NCBI RefSeq assembly: GCF_000473265.1
Contig: NZ_KI421511.1
Span: 1,167,731-1,231,730 of the forward strand
DNA length: 64,000 nucleotides
Reading direction: 5' to 3'
Origin: Amycolatopsis thermoflava N1165
GTDB taxonomy: Bacteria > Actinomycetota > Actinomycetes > Mycobacteriales > Pseudonocardiaceae
Each line of letters begins with the position of its first letter. Positions within the stretch are counted from its first letter, which is position 1. A model generated the notes under the pieces. It was not told the DNA's origin. It ran no database searches and saw nothing but the letters and a program-made list of their open reading frames with translations. Shown here piece after piece: positions 33,576-42,667 of this stretch. The position numbers were made by a program, and so were the translations under genes.

Positions 33576-34538
33576 TCAGCCGGCCAGGTCCGGGTTGATC
33601 GAGCGGGCCTGCCGCCGGGCGAGGATGTCGTCGAGGCGGGAGCCGACTTCGGCGCAGTTCGCGCGCACGATGTCCAGGAACGCGGCGAGCACCGGTGAGT
33701 CGTCGGCCGCGCGGAAGGACAGGTGCAGGTCCGGCAGGCGGAAGCGCGGGGCGACGTCGCAGAACCAGACGTCCTTGCGGGTGACCAGCCGCATCCGGGC
33801 CGGGCCGAGGCCCACGCCGACGCCGCAGGCCGCGAGGCCGATGATCGTGTGGACGTCCCGCGACCGGGTGGCCGCGTCCAGCGCCGACGTGTCCGCGCCG
33901 AACAGGCTGCGCAGATGGGCGGCCACCGCGGGTTCCTGTTCCGGCGCCGACATGATCAGCTGCTCGGCAGCCAGCTGTTCGAGCCGGATCTCGCCGCGGC
34001 CCGCGAAGGGGTGGGCGACCCCGACCACGGCGACCAGGTGGTCGGCGCCGATCGGCACGGTCACCAGCCCTTCGACCCCGGCGCCCCGGGGTGCGCCACG
34101 GCCGACCGCGACGTCGAGGTCGCCCGCGACGAGGGCCGCGGTCCCGTCCGGGCTGTTCATCTCATGCAGGTCGAGCCGGACGTCCGGCCGCGCGGTGCGA
34201 AAGCGTCCCAGCACGCCGGGCAGCGGCTCGAGCAACGCCGAGCCGATGAAACCCATCCGCAGCTGACCCGTTTCGCCGCGAGCCGCGCGGCCGGCCTCGA
34301 CCGCGGCGGCGGTCATCTCGCTCAGCGCGCGCCGTGCCCTGGCGAGGAACGCGGTGCCGGCGGCGGTCGGGAACACGCCGCGGGGCGTGCGGTCGAACAG
34401 CCGCTCACCGATCTCGCGTTCGACAGCCGCGATCTGCGTGGACAGCGGCGGCTGCGCGATCCCGAGGGACGCGGCCGCCCGGCCGAAGTGCTGGTGCTCG
34501 GCCAGCGCCAGGGCGTACCGGAGGTGACGCACTTCCAT
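33576..34538 (-). CDS. LysR family transcriptional regulator
   Basis: A 320-residue LTTR: N-terminal winged HTH (MEVRHLRYALALAEHQHFGR, LGIAQPPLSTQIAAVEREIG), linker helix, and a periplasmic-binding-like effector domain from about residue 90 (LRMGFIGSALLEPLPGVL). Divergent from an alpha/beta hydrolase-transporter pair it probably regulates. A perfect 9-bp inverted repeat spans its start codon and the divergent promoter. Confidence 0.92.
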   Translation of the reverse strand: MEVRHLRYALALAEHQHFGRAAASLGIAQPPLSTQIAAVEREIGERLFDRTPRGVFPTAAGTAFLARARRALSEMTAAAVEAGRAARGETGQLRMGFIGSALLEPLPGVLGRFRTARPDVRLDLHEMNSPDGTAALVAGDLDVAVGRGAPRGAGVEGLVTVPIGADHLVAVVGVAHPFAGRGEIRLEQLAAEQLIMSAPEQEPAVAAHLRSLFGADTSALDAATRSRDVHTIIGLAACGVGVGLGPARMRLVTRKDVWFCDVAPRFRLPDLHLSFRAADDSPVLAAFLDIVRANCAEVGSRLDDILARRQARSINPDLAG

Positions 34539-34579
34539 ACGCACAAGATATCGCGCCGGGGTGATCCAGATATGGAAGT
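34531..34579. promoter_or_regulatory. Inverted repeat in LysR/hydrolase divergent region
   Basis: ACTTCCATA (34531-34539) and TATGGAAGT (34571-34579) are perfect inverted repeats 31 bp apart. The left arm covers the LysR start codon. LTTRs often bind paired sites across divergent promoters, so this is a candidate autoregulatory and activation site. Confidence 0.5.
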
Positions 34580-34641
34580 GGATGACCGTCACACGACGCG
34601 ATGAAGTGGACCTCGTTCCCCACAGCCGTCGAAAGGACGTC

Positions 34642-35484
34642 ATGAACGAGACCACCGCCTGCGTGTTCGTCCACGGTGCCTGGCACTCCTCGCTGCACTG
34701 GGCCGCGACCCAACGCGCACTGGCCGCCTCCGGTGTGCCCAGCGTGGCCGTGGACCTGCCCGGGCACGGCGTGACCGCGCCGACCCCGACCGGGTACCTG
34801 CAGCCGGGGCAGCCGGGCCTGGCCACCGAACCGTCCGCGCTCACCGGGCTCACCACCGGCGTGCTCGTCGACGCGCTGGTCGCCGACCTCGCCGAGGTGC
34901 GCCGCCGGTACGCGCGGGTGGTCCTCGTCGCGCACAGCGCGGGCGGCGGCCCGGCGTCGGCCGCGATCGAGCGGCGGCCGGAGCTGGCCGACCACGTGGT
35001 GTACCTGTCGGCGTTCGTGCCGGCGGGCCGGCCACGCTTCATGGACTACGTCACCGCGCCGGAGAACGCCGGCGCCGTCCAGGTGCCGCGGGCCGGCGAC
35101 CCCGAGGTGATCGGCGCGTTCCGCATCAACCCGCTCTCGACTGATCCGTCCGAAGTGGAGGTGATCCGGCAGGCGTTCCTCAACGACTGGCCCGCGGACC
35201 GCCCCGGCTGGCGCCTCACGCTGCACCCCGACGAACCCCTGGTGTCGCTGGCCGGGGAGTTCCCCGTCACCGCCGCACGGTGGGGCCGCGTGCCGCGCAG
35301 CTACATCCGGCTGACCGGCGACCTCGCGTTGCCGCCGGTCACGCAGGACCTGATGATCGCCGAAGCGGACCGGGTGACACCGGACAACCCGTTCACGGTG
35401 CATTCCCTGCCCGGCGGGCATTCGCCGTTCCTGACCCGGCCCGGCGAGCTCGCCGAACTCCTCGGCCGGATCGCGAAGGCATGA
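34642..35484 (+). CDS. Alpha/beta hydrolase (esterase/HNL-like)
   Basis: A 280-residue hydrolase of the compact esterase/hydroxynitrile-lyase-like branch: oxyanion VHGAWHSSLHW, nucleophile AHSAGGGPASAAI, His in LPGGHSPFLTRPGEL. ATG 34642 follows GAAAGGACGTC; upstream in-frame sequence covers the operator. Its stop overlaps the transporter start (ATGA). Probably an esterase whose product or substrate is moved by the transporter, under LysR control. Confidence 0.88.
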   Translation: MNETTACVFVHGAWHSSLHWAATQRALAASGVPSVAVDLPGHGVTAPTPTGYLQPGQPGLATEPSALTGLTTGVLVDALVADLAEVRRRYARVVLVAHSAGGGPASAAIERRPELADHVVYLSAFVPAGRPRFMDYVTAPENAGAVQVPRAGDPEVIGAFRINPLSTDPSEVEVIRQAFLNDWPADRPGWRLTLHPDEPLVSLAGEFPVTAARWGRVPRSYIRLTGDLALPPVTQDLMIAEADRVTPDNPFTVHSLPGGHSPFLTRPGELAELLGRIAKA

Positions 35485-36839
35485 GGCCCGCCGCTCAGGC
35501 CGTGCTGCTGTCGGGGACGTTCGTCCAGCTGATGAGCGTCACCGTCATGCAGCTGGCCGTGCCGCGCATCCGCCACGACCTCGCCGCCGGCTCGGGCGCG
35601 GGCCAGCTCGCCCTGGCCGGCTACACGCTCACCTATGCCTGCGCGCTGATCACCGCGGCGCGGCTCGGCGACCGGTTCGGCTACCGGCGGCTGTTCGTCG
35701 CCGGCACGGCCGTGTTCACGCTGGCGTCGCTGGCCGCGGCCGCCGCGCCGGACGTGGAGTGGCTGGTGGCCGCCAGGCTGGTGCAGGGGGCGGGCAGCGG
35801 CCTGGTGGCGCCGCAGATCCTGTCGCTGATCCAGACCGCGGTGCCCGCGGGCCGGCGGGCGGCGGTGCTGGGCCGGTACGGGGCGACGATGGCGATCGCC
35901 TCGCTCGCCGGGCCGCTGTGCTGCGGCGTCCTGCTGCACTTCGACCCGTTCAGGGCCGGCTGGCGGGTCGCGCTGGCGTTGCCGGTTCCGGTCGGGATCG
36001 CCGCGCTGACCTTGTTCCGGGTGCTGCCCGCAGCGCGCGGGCCGGTGGTCGCGAGCCGGGTGGACCCGGTCGGCGCCGCGTTGTCCCTGGCGGGGCTGGT
36101 GCTGCTGGTGCTGCCGCTGACCCTCGGCCAGGACGCGGCCTGGCCGGTGTGGACGTGGGTCAGCCTGGTGGTGGCGCTGGGGTTGCTCGCCGCCTTCGCC
36201 GCGTCACAACGGCGGGTGCGGCACCCGTTGGTGCACCCGGCAGCCCTGGCGGCGAGGACGACCCGCTGGGGCATCGGCGCGGTGCTGCTGTTCAACGCCG
36301 GGATCCCGTCGTTCAGCCTGCTGCTCTCCCTGTACCTGCAGGGCGAGCTGCACCGCGACCCGCTGGTCACCGCGTTGACGGTCGCACCGTACGCGGTCGG
36401 CGCGCTGCTGGGCAGCGGGGTCGCCGAAGCCGCGGCACGCCGGTTCGGCGCCGTGGCACTGGCCGCCGCGTCCGCCGGGCTCGCCGTGGTGTCGCTGCTC
36501 GTCATCCCGGCGCTGCCGGCGCCGGCGCCGGTCCTGTGGGCGGTGTTGGGCGCGGGAGGCTTCGCGTTCGGTGTCTTCACCGCCTCGGCGTTTTCCCTGG
36601 TGCTGCAACGGGTCCCGGCGGACGCGGCGAGTTCGGTGTCCGGGTTGCTGCCCACCGCGCAGCAGCTCGGCGGCACGGTGGGGGTGGCGGTGGCCGGGGT
36701 CGTGTACACCGCCGGGGCGATGGGCTCGGCGATGGTCTACGAGGCCGTCGTGTTCCTGCTCGCGGCCCTGGCCACCGCTCGGCTGGGCGCGCGGCGCCCG
36801 GCTGCCACTGAGCGGCAACCACCGCTTGGTGTGGGCTGA
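35481..36839 (+). CDS. MFS transporter, DHA2-like drug/metabolite exporter
   Basis: A 452-residue membrane protein with 13-14 predicted TM helices, as in the EmrB/QacA (DHA2) branch. Motif A-like RLGDRFGYRRLF follows TM2, with RLVQGAGSGLVAPQ and GRYGATMAIASLAGPLCCG (motif C-like) further on. Proton-driven efflux is the usual role. ATG overlaps the hydrolase stop, so the two are co-translated. Confidence 0.88.
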   Translation: MRPAAQAVLLSGTFVQLMSVTVMQLAVPRIRHDLAAGSGAGQLALAGYTLTYACALITAARLGDRFGYRRLFVAGTAVFTLASLAAAAAPDVEWLVAARLVQGAGSGLVAPQILSLIQTAVPAGRRAAVLGRYGATMAIASLAGPLCCGVLLHFDPFRAGWRVALALPVPVGIAALTLFRVLPAARGPVVASRVDPVGAALSLAGLVLLVLPLTLGQDAAWPVWTWVSLVVALGLLAAFAASQRRVRHPLVHPAALAARTTRWGIGAVLLFNAGIPSFSLLLSLYLQGELHRDPLVTALTVAPYAVGALLGSGVAEAAARRFGAVALAAASAGLAVVSLLVIPALPAPAPVLWAVLGAGGFAFGVFTASAFSLVLQRVPADAASSVSGLLPTAQQLGGTVGVAVAGVVYTAGAMGSAMVYEAVVFLLAALATARLGARRPAATERQPPLGVG

Positions 36840-36890
36840 GCGGCGCGTGCACTGTGGATCGAGGAAAGTCCGTTGAAGCAAGGGGAAATC

Positions 36891-37760
36891 ATGCCGTGGG
36901 ACATCCGCGAGTCGGTGCGCCTCGACGACGTCGAGCTGGCCTACCGCGTCGTCGGCGACGGGCCCGAGGCCGCCGTGCTGGTGCACGGCTGGCCGCAGAC
37001 GCACGCCTGCTGGCGGCACGTGGTGGAGCCGCTCAGCCGCGGGCGCACCCTCATCGTCCCGGACCTGCGTGGGTACGGTGACTCGGGCCTGGCGCGGTCG
37101 GGGGACTACGACAAGCGCGCCACCGCCGCCGACCTCAGCGCCCTCGTCCACCACCTCGGGTTCTCCTCGGCGGTGGTGATCGGCCACGATCGCGGCGCCC
37201 GCGTGGCGCACCGCTGGGCCCTGGACCACCCCTCGGACATCGACGCCCTGGTGCTGCTGGACATCCTGCCGACCAGGGTCGTCATGGACACGTTCGACCG
37301 CGACTCGGCGAGCGCGATGTGGCACTGGTTCTTCCACCGGAACCCGGAGCTGGCGGCGACGCTGGTCGCCGGCAACGTCGAGGCGTACCTGCGGCACTTC
37401 TTCGCCCGGGTGCTCGACTCCGGCGCGGTCGACGCGGAGACGTTCCAGCACTACGTCGCCGCGTTCAGCGATCCGGGGCACCTGCGGGCGTCCTTCGAGG
37501 ACTACCGCACCGGCTTCGCCACCGATCTGGACCGCGACCAGGCCGATCACGAGCGGGGGTTGCGGGTGCGGGCGCCGCTGCTCCTGTTGTGGGGCGCCGA
37601 GGGCGGGCTCGGCGGGACCGACGTGGTGCGCGTCTGGCAGGAGCACCACGCCGATCCCGCCGCCGTGCGCGGCCACGCCGTGCCGGGCGGCCACTACGTC
37701 CCCGAGGAAGCGCCGGGGGACGTGGTGGCCGCCGTGGAGGCGTTCCTCGCCCGGCGGTGA
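36891..37760 (+). CDS. Alpha/beta hydrolase, haloacetate dehalogenase/epoxide hydrolase-like
   Basis: A 289-residue hydrolase. Oxyanion VHGWPQTHACW; nucleophile elbow GHDRGARVAHRWALDHP with Asp as nucleophile, as in haloacetate dehalogenases and epoxide hydrolases; late GGHYVPEEAP histidine. An Asp rather than Ser nucleophile argues against a simple esterase. ATG 36891 is preceded by AAGGGGAAATC; a TTG at 36873 is a weaker alternative. It is 51 bp after the transporter gene. Confidence 0.88.
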   Translation: MPWDIRESVRLDDVELAYRVVGDGPEAAVLVHGWPQTHACWRHVVEPLSRGRTLIVPDLRGYGDSGLARSGDYDKRATAADLSALVHHLGFSSAVVIGHDRGARVAHRWALDHPSDIDALVLLDILPTRVVMDTFDRDSASAMWHWFFHRNPELAATLVAGNVEAYLRHFFARVLDSGAVDAETFQHYVAAFSDPGHLRASFEDYRTGFATDLDRDQADHERGLRVRAPLLLLWGAEGGLGGTDVVRVWQEHHADPAAVRGHAVPGGHYVPEEAPGDVVAAVEAFLARR

Positions 37761-37761
37761 G

Positions 37762-38514
37762 TCACACCGCGGTCAGCCCGCCGTCGACCAGGACCTCCAC
37801 GCCGGTCACGTAGGACGCCTCGTCGCTGGCGAGGAAGAGGACGACGTCGGCGACCTCCCGCACCTCGCCGGCCCGCTTCATCGGCACCCCGTCGAGTTGC
37901 CTGGCCCGCCACACCGGGTCGGCGGAGCCGCGGGAGGTCCGCATCGGCGGGAGCATCCCCGGAGCGACCGCGTTGGCCCGGATCCCGTCGTCGGCGTAGT
38001 GCACGGCGGCGGTCCGGGTCATCGACTTGACGGCGGCCTTGGACGCCCCGTAGCCGAGGTGCACGCCGAGCTGGCCGATCGAGGCCGAGATCGAGGACAG
38101 GTTGACGATCGAGCCGCCGCCGGAGCGGGCCATCGCGGCGGCGCCGTGCTTGATGCCGAGGAACACACCCTTGGCGTTGACCAGCATGAGCTGGTCGAAG
38201 AACGCGGTGCTGGTGAGGTCGGGGTCGAAGGTGCCGCTGATGCCGGCGTTGTTGACCAGCACGTCGAGCCGCCCGAACTCCGCGACGATCTCGTCGATCC
38301 CGGTGGTCCACGAATCCTCGTCGGTGACGTCGAGGTGGAGGTAGCGCGCCCGCCCGCCGTCGGCCTCGATCTCCTTGACCACGGCCGCGCCGTCGTCGTC
38401 GTTGATGTCGGCGACCACCACGGTCGCGCCCTCGCGGGCGAACGTCGTGGCGGTGGCGCGGCCCATGCCGCTGGAGGCGCCGGTGATCAGCGCGGTCTTG
38501 TCGCGCAGTCGCAT
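37762..38514 (-). CDS. SDR family oxidoreductase
   Basis: A 250-residue classical SDR with every element present: TGASSGMGRA, NNAGISG, Ser in NLSSISAS, and GYGASKAAVKS carrying Tyr/Lys; Asp after beta-2 (VVADIN) favours NAD. It resembles cyclopentanol/cyclohexanol-type dehydrogenases. It ends the leftward hydroxyquinol operon, 25 bp after the AAHS transporter gene, and converges on the dehalogenase-like gene with only 1 bp between stops. Confidence 0.92.
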   Translation of the reverse strand: MRLRDKTALITGASSGMGRATATTFAREGATVVVADINDDDGAAVVKEIEADGGRARYLHLDVTDEDSWTTGIDEIVAEFGRLDVLVNNAGISGTFDPDLTSTAFFDQLMLVNAKGVFLGIKHGAAAMARSGGGSIVNLSSISASIGQLGVHLGYGASKAAVKSMTRTAAVHYADDGIRANAVAPGMLPPMRTSRGSADPVWRARQLDGVPMKRAGEVREVADVVLFLASDEASYVTGVEVLVDGGLTAV

Positions 38515-38539
38515 GATCGGGGTCCTTTCGTGAGGCTGC

Positions 38540-39892
38540 TCAGCTGCGGGCGGAGACGCGTCCGGCGACGGGTTCGCCTGCCGGTGTGCGCGCTCGCCTG
38601 CCCTTGACGATGACGGCCAGGATGCACACGGCGCCGGGGATGAGCAGCGAGAGGAACACCTGGTGGTAGTTGAGGCCGGCGGCGACGAGCACCGTTCCGA
38701 TGGCCGCGCCGCCGATGGCGCCGAACCGGGCGACGCCGGTCGCCCAGCTGGTTCCGGTGGCGCGGATGCTCGTGGGGTAGAAGGCGGCGCCGATGATCGG
38801 GAAGGCGGTGCCGCAGGTATTGGTGAACATGCCCATCACGAACATCAGTGTCCCGAGCACCAGCACGTTCGGCGGCGCGACGGCCACGAGCACGAACATC
38901 ACCGAGGCGCAGCCCATGGCGGCGACGACCGTGCGGTGCATGCCGAAGCGGTCCATCGCCGACCCGATCCCGAGGTTGCCCAGGGTTCCGCCGGCCTGCA
39001 GCAGCAGCCCCATCGTGGCGGCGGCGGTCAGGGAGAAGCCGATGTCGGTCATCAGGATGGGCATCCAGCTGTTGGTCAGGTAGACGATGAAGAACGCCGC
39101 GCTGAAGCCGATCCAGATGGCGGCGGTCCCCAGCCGGAACCGGCGGGCGACCAGCCCGGCGACCCGGACCTTCGCGTCGACGGCCGGCTCGTTGAGGGCG
39201 AACCGGGTGCCGGGCGGGAAGTTCTCGGGCACGATCCGGTTCACCAGGCCCAGCAGTTCGGCCTCCCGCCCGGCCTGACGGGCGAGGTACTTCGGCGACT
39301 CAGGCAGCGCGAAGTAGACGACGACGGCGTAGGCGAGGGGCAGGACACCGGCGGCGACCAGAGCCCAGTGCCAGCTCGCGACCTCCACGACGAGGCTGGT
39401 GAGGAACCCGGCGATCGCGCCACCGAGGGTGTGTCCGCAGTAGGTGAGCGCCATCATCGTGCCGCGGCGCCGCACGGGAGCGTACTCGGACACCAGCGTC
39501 GTCGCGTTGGGCAGCGCGGCGCCGAGGCCGAAACCGGTGAGCAGGCGCAGGATCGAGAACCACACCACGTTCGGGGCCAGCGCGGTCGCCGCGCACATCA
39601 CCCCGAAGAAGACCATCGAGGCGAGGATGATCTTGCGCCGGCCGATGCGGTCCGCGATCGGCCCGGCGACCAGGGACCCGAGCGCCATGCCGAGCAGCCC
39701 GCTGGTGATCACCGGCCCGAGCTGGGCCTTGGACAGGCCCCAGTCGGCGAGCAGGGGCGGGCCGATGTAGGCGACGACGGCGAGGTCCAGGCCGTCGAGC
39801 ACCACCACGCCCAGGCAGAGCAGCAGGACTTTGCGTTGCAGGGGCCCGACCTTGTTGCGGTCGATGACGTGTTGCAGGTCGAGAGTGGTCAC
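38540..39892 (-). CDS. MFS transporter, aromatic acid:H+ symporter (AAHS) type
   Basis: A 450-residue 12-TM symporter. LDGLDLAVVAYIGPPL in TM1 holds the acidic residues typical of PcaK/BenK relatives; loop 2-3 motif GPIADRIGRRKI follows, with PESPKYLARQ before the central loop. It probably imports the aromatic acid degraded by the operon. GTG 39892 is preceded by CGGAGGACAC and overlaps the maleylacetate reductase stop (GTGA). Confidence 0.9.
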   Translation of the reverse strand: MTTLDLQHVIDRNKVGPLQRKVLLLCLGVVVLDGLDLAVVAYIGPPLLADWGLSKAQLGPVITSGLLGMALGSLVAGPIADRIGRRKIILASMVFFGVMCAATALAPNVVWFSILRLLTGFGLGAALPNATTLVSEYAPVRRRGTMMALTYCGHTLGGAIAGFLTSLVVEVASWHWALVAAGVLPLAYAVVVYFALPESPKYLARQAGREAELLGLVNRIVPENFPPGTRFALNEPAVDAKVRVAGLVARRFRLGTAAIWIGFSAAFFIVYLTNSWMPILMTDIGFSLTAAATMGLLLQAGGTLGNLGIGSAMDRFGMHRTVVAAMGCASVMFVLVAVAPPNVLVLGTLMFVMGMFTNTCGTAFPIIGAAFYPTSIRATGTSWATGVARFGAIGGAAIGTVLVAAGLNYHQVFLSLLIPGAVCILAVIVKGRRARTPAGEPVAGRVSARS

Positions 39893-40959
39893 GTGTCCTC
39901 CGTTGGACAGGAGCCGGTGAGGGCATTGCCGAGCAGGATCCGCAGGTCGTGTTCCGTCACCGGCCGGGGATTGGCGTAGGGCGCGGACAACGCCTGGGCC
40001 ACCACGGTGTCCACACCGTCCGCCGGCATCCCGAGCGACTTGAGGGACATGTCGGCGCCGAGGTCGTCGGCGAGGCGGAACAGGTGCGCGGCCGGATCGC
40101 CGGCCCCGAACGCGTTCTGCAACGCGGCCCGTGCCCGGGGTGCGGCCGGGAGGTTGAACGCGAGAACGTGCGGGAGTACCGCGGTGTGGGTTTCGGCGTG
40201 CGGGAGGTCGAACGTGCCGCCGAGGATGTGGCACAGCTTGTGGTGCAACGACATCGTGGTCGCGCCCAGCACGCTGCCGGCGAGCCACGCTCCGTAGAGG
40301 GCCTCGGATCGGGCGTCGAGGTCGTGCGGATCGGCGGCGACCCGGGGGAGTGCGGCGGCGAGGGCGCGTGCCGACTCGGCCGCCATCAACGCGGTGATCG
40401 GTGAGCCGTCGGGCGCGTAGAGCGCTTCGGCGGCGTGGGCGAGGGCGTTGACGCCGCTGGTGACCGACAGGGCCGTCGGCAGGGTGAGGGTCAGCCGCGG
40501 GTCGTAGACCACAGTGGACGGCAGGACACGGGGATCGCGGCCGGTGGTCTTGCGGCCGCCGTCGGTCAGGCCCCAGATCGGCGTCATCTCCGAGCCGGCG
40601 TAGGTCGTGGGCACCGCGACGACGGGCAGCCCGGTGTCTTTCGCGATCGCCTTGGCCAGGCCGATGGAGGAACCACCACCGATGGCGAGGCATCCGTCGG
40701 CGCCGATCTCCCGGCTGCGTGCGACCGCCGTCGTCGCGACCGCGACCGGCACGTGCGGGGTGGCGTGCGGGTGCAGCGCCGCGATCCGGTCGCCGAGCGG
40801 TGCGGTGAGCTCGGCGGCCAGTTCCGCCTGTTCCGGGGTGCACAGCACGATCAGCCTGCGCAGGCCCAGCCGCTCGACCTCGCCGGCCAGCCGGCTCGCC
40901 GCGCCCACCGCGAAGACGACCCGGCCGGGACGGCTCTCGTGCACGAAGTCGTGGGTCAT
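39889..40959 (-). CDS. Maleylacetate reductase
   Basis: A 356-residue iron-type alcohol dehydrogenase of the maleylacetate reductase branch, which reduces maleylacetate to 3-oxoadipate with NAD(P)H. It has GGGSSIGLAKAIA (cofactor), PTTYAGSEMTPIWG, NALAHAAEALY and HHKLCHILGGTFDLPHAETH with the metal-area histidines. It directly follows the intradiol dioxygenase gene (ATGA overlap), the standard order for hydroxyquinol or chlorocatechol breakdown. Confidence 0.93.
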   Translation of the reverse strand: MTHDFVHESRPGRVVFAVGAASRLAGEVERLGLRRLIVLCTPEQAELAAELTAPLGDRIAALHPHATPHVPVAVATTAVARSREIGADGCLAIGGGSSIGLAKAIAKDTGLPVVAVPTTYAGSEMTPIWGLTDGGRKTTGRDPRVLPSTVVYDPRLTLTLPTALSVTSGVNALAHAAEALYAPDGSPITALMAAESARALAAALPRVAADPHDLDARSEALYGAWLAGSVLGATTMSLHHKLCHILGGTFDLPHAETHTAVLPHVLAFNLPAAPRARAALQNAFGAGDPAAHLFRLADDLGADMSLKSLGMPADGVDTVVAQALSAPYANPRPVTEHDLRILLGNALTGSCPTEDT

Positions 40960-41840
40960 CGCCGCACCTCGTTTGAGACGACGCGATCCAGGACGATGTC
41001 GAACTCGATGAGCCGGAACGGGTTCGCGACCCCGTAGCGCCGGGCGCGATCCGGGTCGTCGACGTCGGTGACCGGCCGGATCAGCGACTCCTTGACCCCG
41101 AACACCGTGTCGGAGTCCAGGTACGGGCTGCCTTCCACGAAGACGTGGGTGGTGAGCGGGGCGTGGCCGGCGGCGTCGGCGATGACGTGGATGTGCGCGG
41201 GCCGGTTCGGGTGCCGCTTGGTGGCGGCGAGCAGCCGCCCGACCGGTCCGTCGTCCGGGATCGGGTAGTAGCGGGGCACCACCGTGCGCAGCCAGAACCG
41301 GCCGTGCTCGTCGGTGACGAACAGCCCGCGCAGGTTCCGCTCGGGCTGCACGCCGGGTTGCTGCACGTCGTAGTACCCGGCGCCGTTGGCCTGCCACACG
41401 TCGACCCGCGCGCCCGGCAGCGGGGTGCCGTCGGAGGAGCGGACCTGCCCGGCGAACACGCACGGCTCACCGTTGCCGTCGAGCGAGATGTTCGCGCCGA
41501 GCTCGCGCGGCGGGGAGTCGACCATGTGGAACGGGCCGAGGACCGTGGTGTCGGTGGCGGCGGCGGATTTCCGGTTGTTGATCGCGTCGACGAGCATCGA
41601 CACCCCGAGCACGTCGGAGAGCAGGACGAACTCCTGCCGGGTGCCGTCGCACATGTGGCCGGTCGCGGTGAGGAAATCGATCGCCTGCTGCCACTCGGCG
41701 TCGGTGAGCTCGACGTCCTTGACGAACGCGTGCACGTGCTCGACGAGGCTCGTCAGGACCTGCTTCAGCCGCGGATCAGGGGTGCCGGCGAAACTCTCGG
41801 CGACGACCTGCGCGGAGGTGTCTTCGGAAAACCCGGTCAT
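40956..41840 (-). CDS. Hydroxyquinol 1,2-dioxygenase (intradiol)
   Basis: A 294-residue intradiol dioxygenase. An N-terminal helical dimerisation region precedes the catalytic core; Fe(III) ligands are visible as Tyr in AGYYDVQ (about 156), Tyr in VVPRYYPIP (about 191), and His216/His218 in RPAHIHVIA. Similarity and the adjoining maleylacetate reductase favour hydroxyquinol (benzene-1,2,4-triol) over catechol as substrate: product 3-hydroxy-cis,cis-muconate, which becomes maleylacetate. No muconate cycloisomerase is present, supporting this. Confidence 0.9.
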   Translation of the reverse strand: MTGFSEDTSAQVVAESFAGTPDPRLKQVLTSLVEHVHAFVKDVELTDAEWQQAIDFLTATGHMCDGTRQEFVLLSDVLGVSMLVDAINNRKSAAATDTTVLGPFHMVDSPPRELGANISLDGNGEPCVFAGQVRSSDGTPLPGARVDVWQANGAGYYDVQQPGVQPERNLRGLFVTDEHGRFWLRTVVPRYYPIPDDGPVGRLLAATKRHPNRPAHIHVIADAAGHAPLTTHVFVEGSPYLDSDTVFGVKESLIRPVTDVDDPDRARRYGVANPFRLIEFDIVLDRVVSNEVRR

Positions 41841-42667
41841 CGGCCCTCCTCGAGATTGGTCGTCCACTCCGGCGCGGCCAGTCCGGCGCGGTCGAGGACC
41901 TCGGCGCCCGCGGCGAAGGCGAGCCGGGCCGACTCCCCGGCGGGGCGGGCGTCGAGGTCGTCGGAGAAGACCTCCACCGACACCGGCGCGGTGACGCCGC
42001 GGTCGCGCAGGGCGCCGAGCACGGCGAGCGTGTCCCCGGCGCCGCGGCCGGGGAGCAGCCGCCGGTGGCGGGCCTCCTCGGTCATGTCGGGGTCCGGTTC
42101 GGGCCGGACGTCGCACAGCTGCACCGTGGTGATCTTGGTGGCGGGAATGCCGTCGAGGTCGCCGGGCGTGGCGCCGGAGCGGAACCAGTGCCACAGGTCG
42201 AGGGTGATCCCGCCGTTGCGCCGGTCCGCCGCGGCGACCACCTCCCACACCTGGGCGAGCGTGCGGACGTGGCTGTAGGGCAGGAACTCGAAGCCGACCA
42301 GCACACCGTGCTCGGCGGCGCGGTCGCACAGCGCCCCGAACGGCTCCACCAGGTCCGCGATCGGGTGCGCCTGGAACATCGGCACATTGAGGTGCCGCAC
42401 CCCGATCCGGTCGGCGAGCCGGAACATGGCCTCCTCCGCCGGATCCGCGCCCAGGGACCAGTCCCAGTTGTGCTCCACTTCGAGCACCCGCAGTCCGTGC
42501 TGGTCCAGCAGGTCGCGGATCTGCCCGTCGGACAGGTCCGTGCCGAGGTAGTCGCTCACCCGCAGCCCGATGCCGGTGAACCCGGCCTCGGCCGCGGCGG
42601 CCACGCGGGTGGGCAGGTCCGCCGTGCGCAGCGTGCTGGCGCTGCAGTTGAGGTGTTTCATGCTCAT
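41837..42667 (-). CDS. TIM-barrel sugar phosphate isomerase/epimerase-like protein
   Basis: A 276-residue xylose-isomerase-like TIM barrel (AP endonuclease 2 family). It shows SASTLRTADLPTRVAAAAEAGF, VGFEFLPYSHVRTL (metal-binding Glu), TLDLWHWFRSG and SVEVFSDDL. Relatives isomerise, epimerise or dehydrate sugar-like and shikimate-pathway compounds (for example 3-dehydroshikimate dehydratase). In this operon it may form or rearrange a ring precursor of hydroxyquinol. ATG 42667 overlaps the preceding stop. Confidence 0.85.
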   Translation of the reverse strand: MSMKHLNCSASTLRTADLPTRVAAAAEAGFTGIGLRVSDYLGTDLSDGQIRDLLDQHGLRVLEVEHNWDWSLGADPAEEAMFRLADRIGVRHLNVPMFQAHPIADLVEPFGALCDRAAEHGVLVGFEFLPYSHVRTLAQVWEVVAAADRRNGGITLDLWHWFRSGATPGDLDGIPATKITTVQLCDVRPEPDPDMTEEARHRRLLPGRGAGDTLAVLGALRDRGVTAPVSVEVFSDDLDARPAGESARLAFAAGAEVLDRAGLAAPEWTTNLEEGR

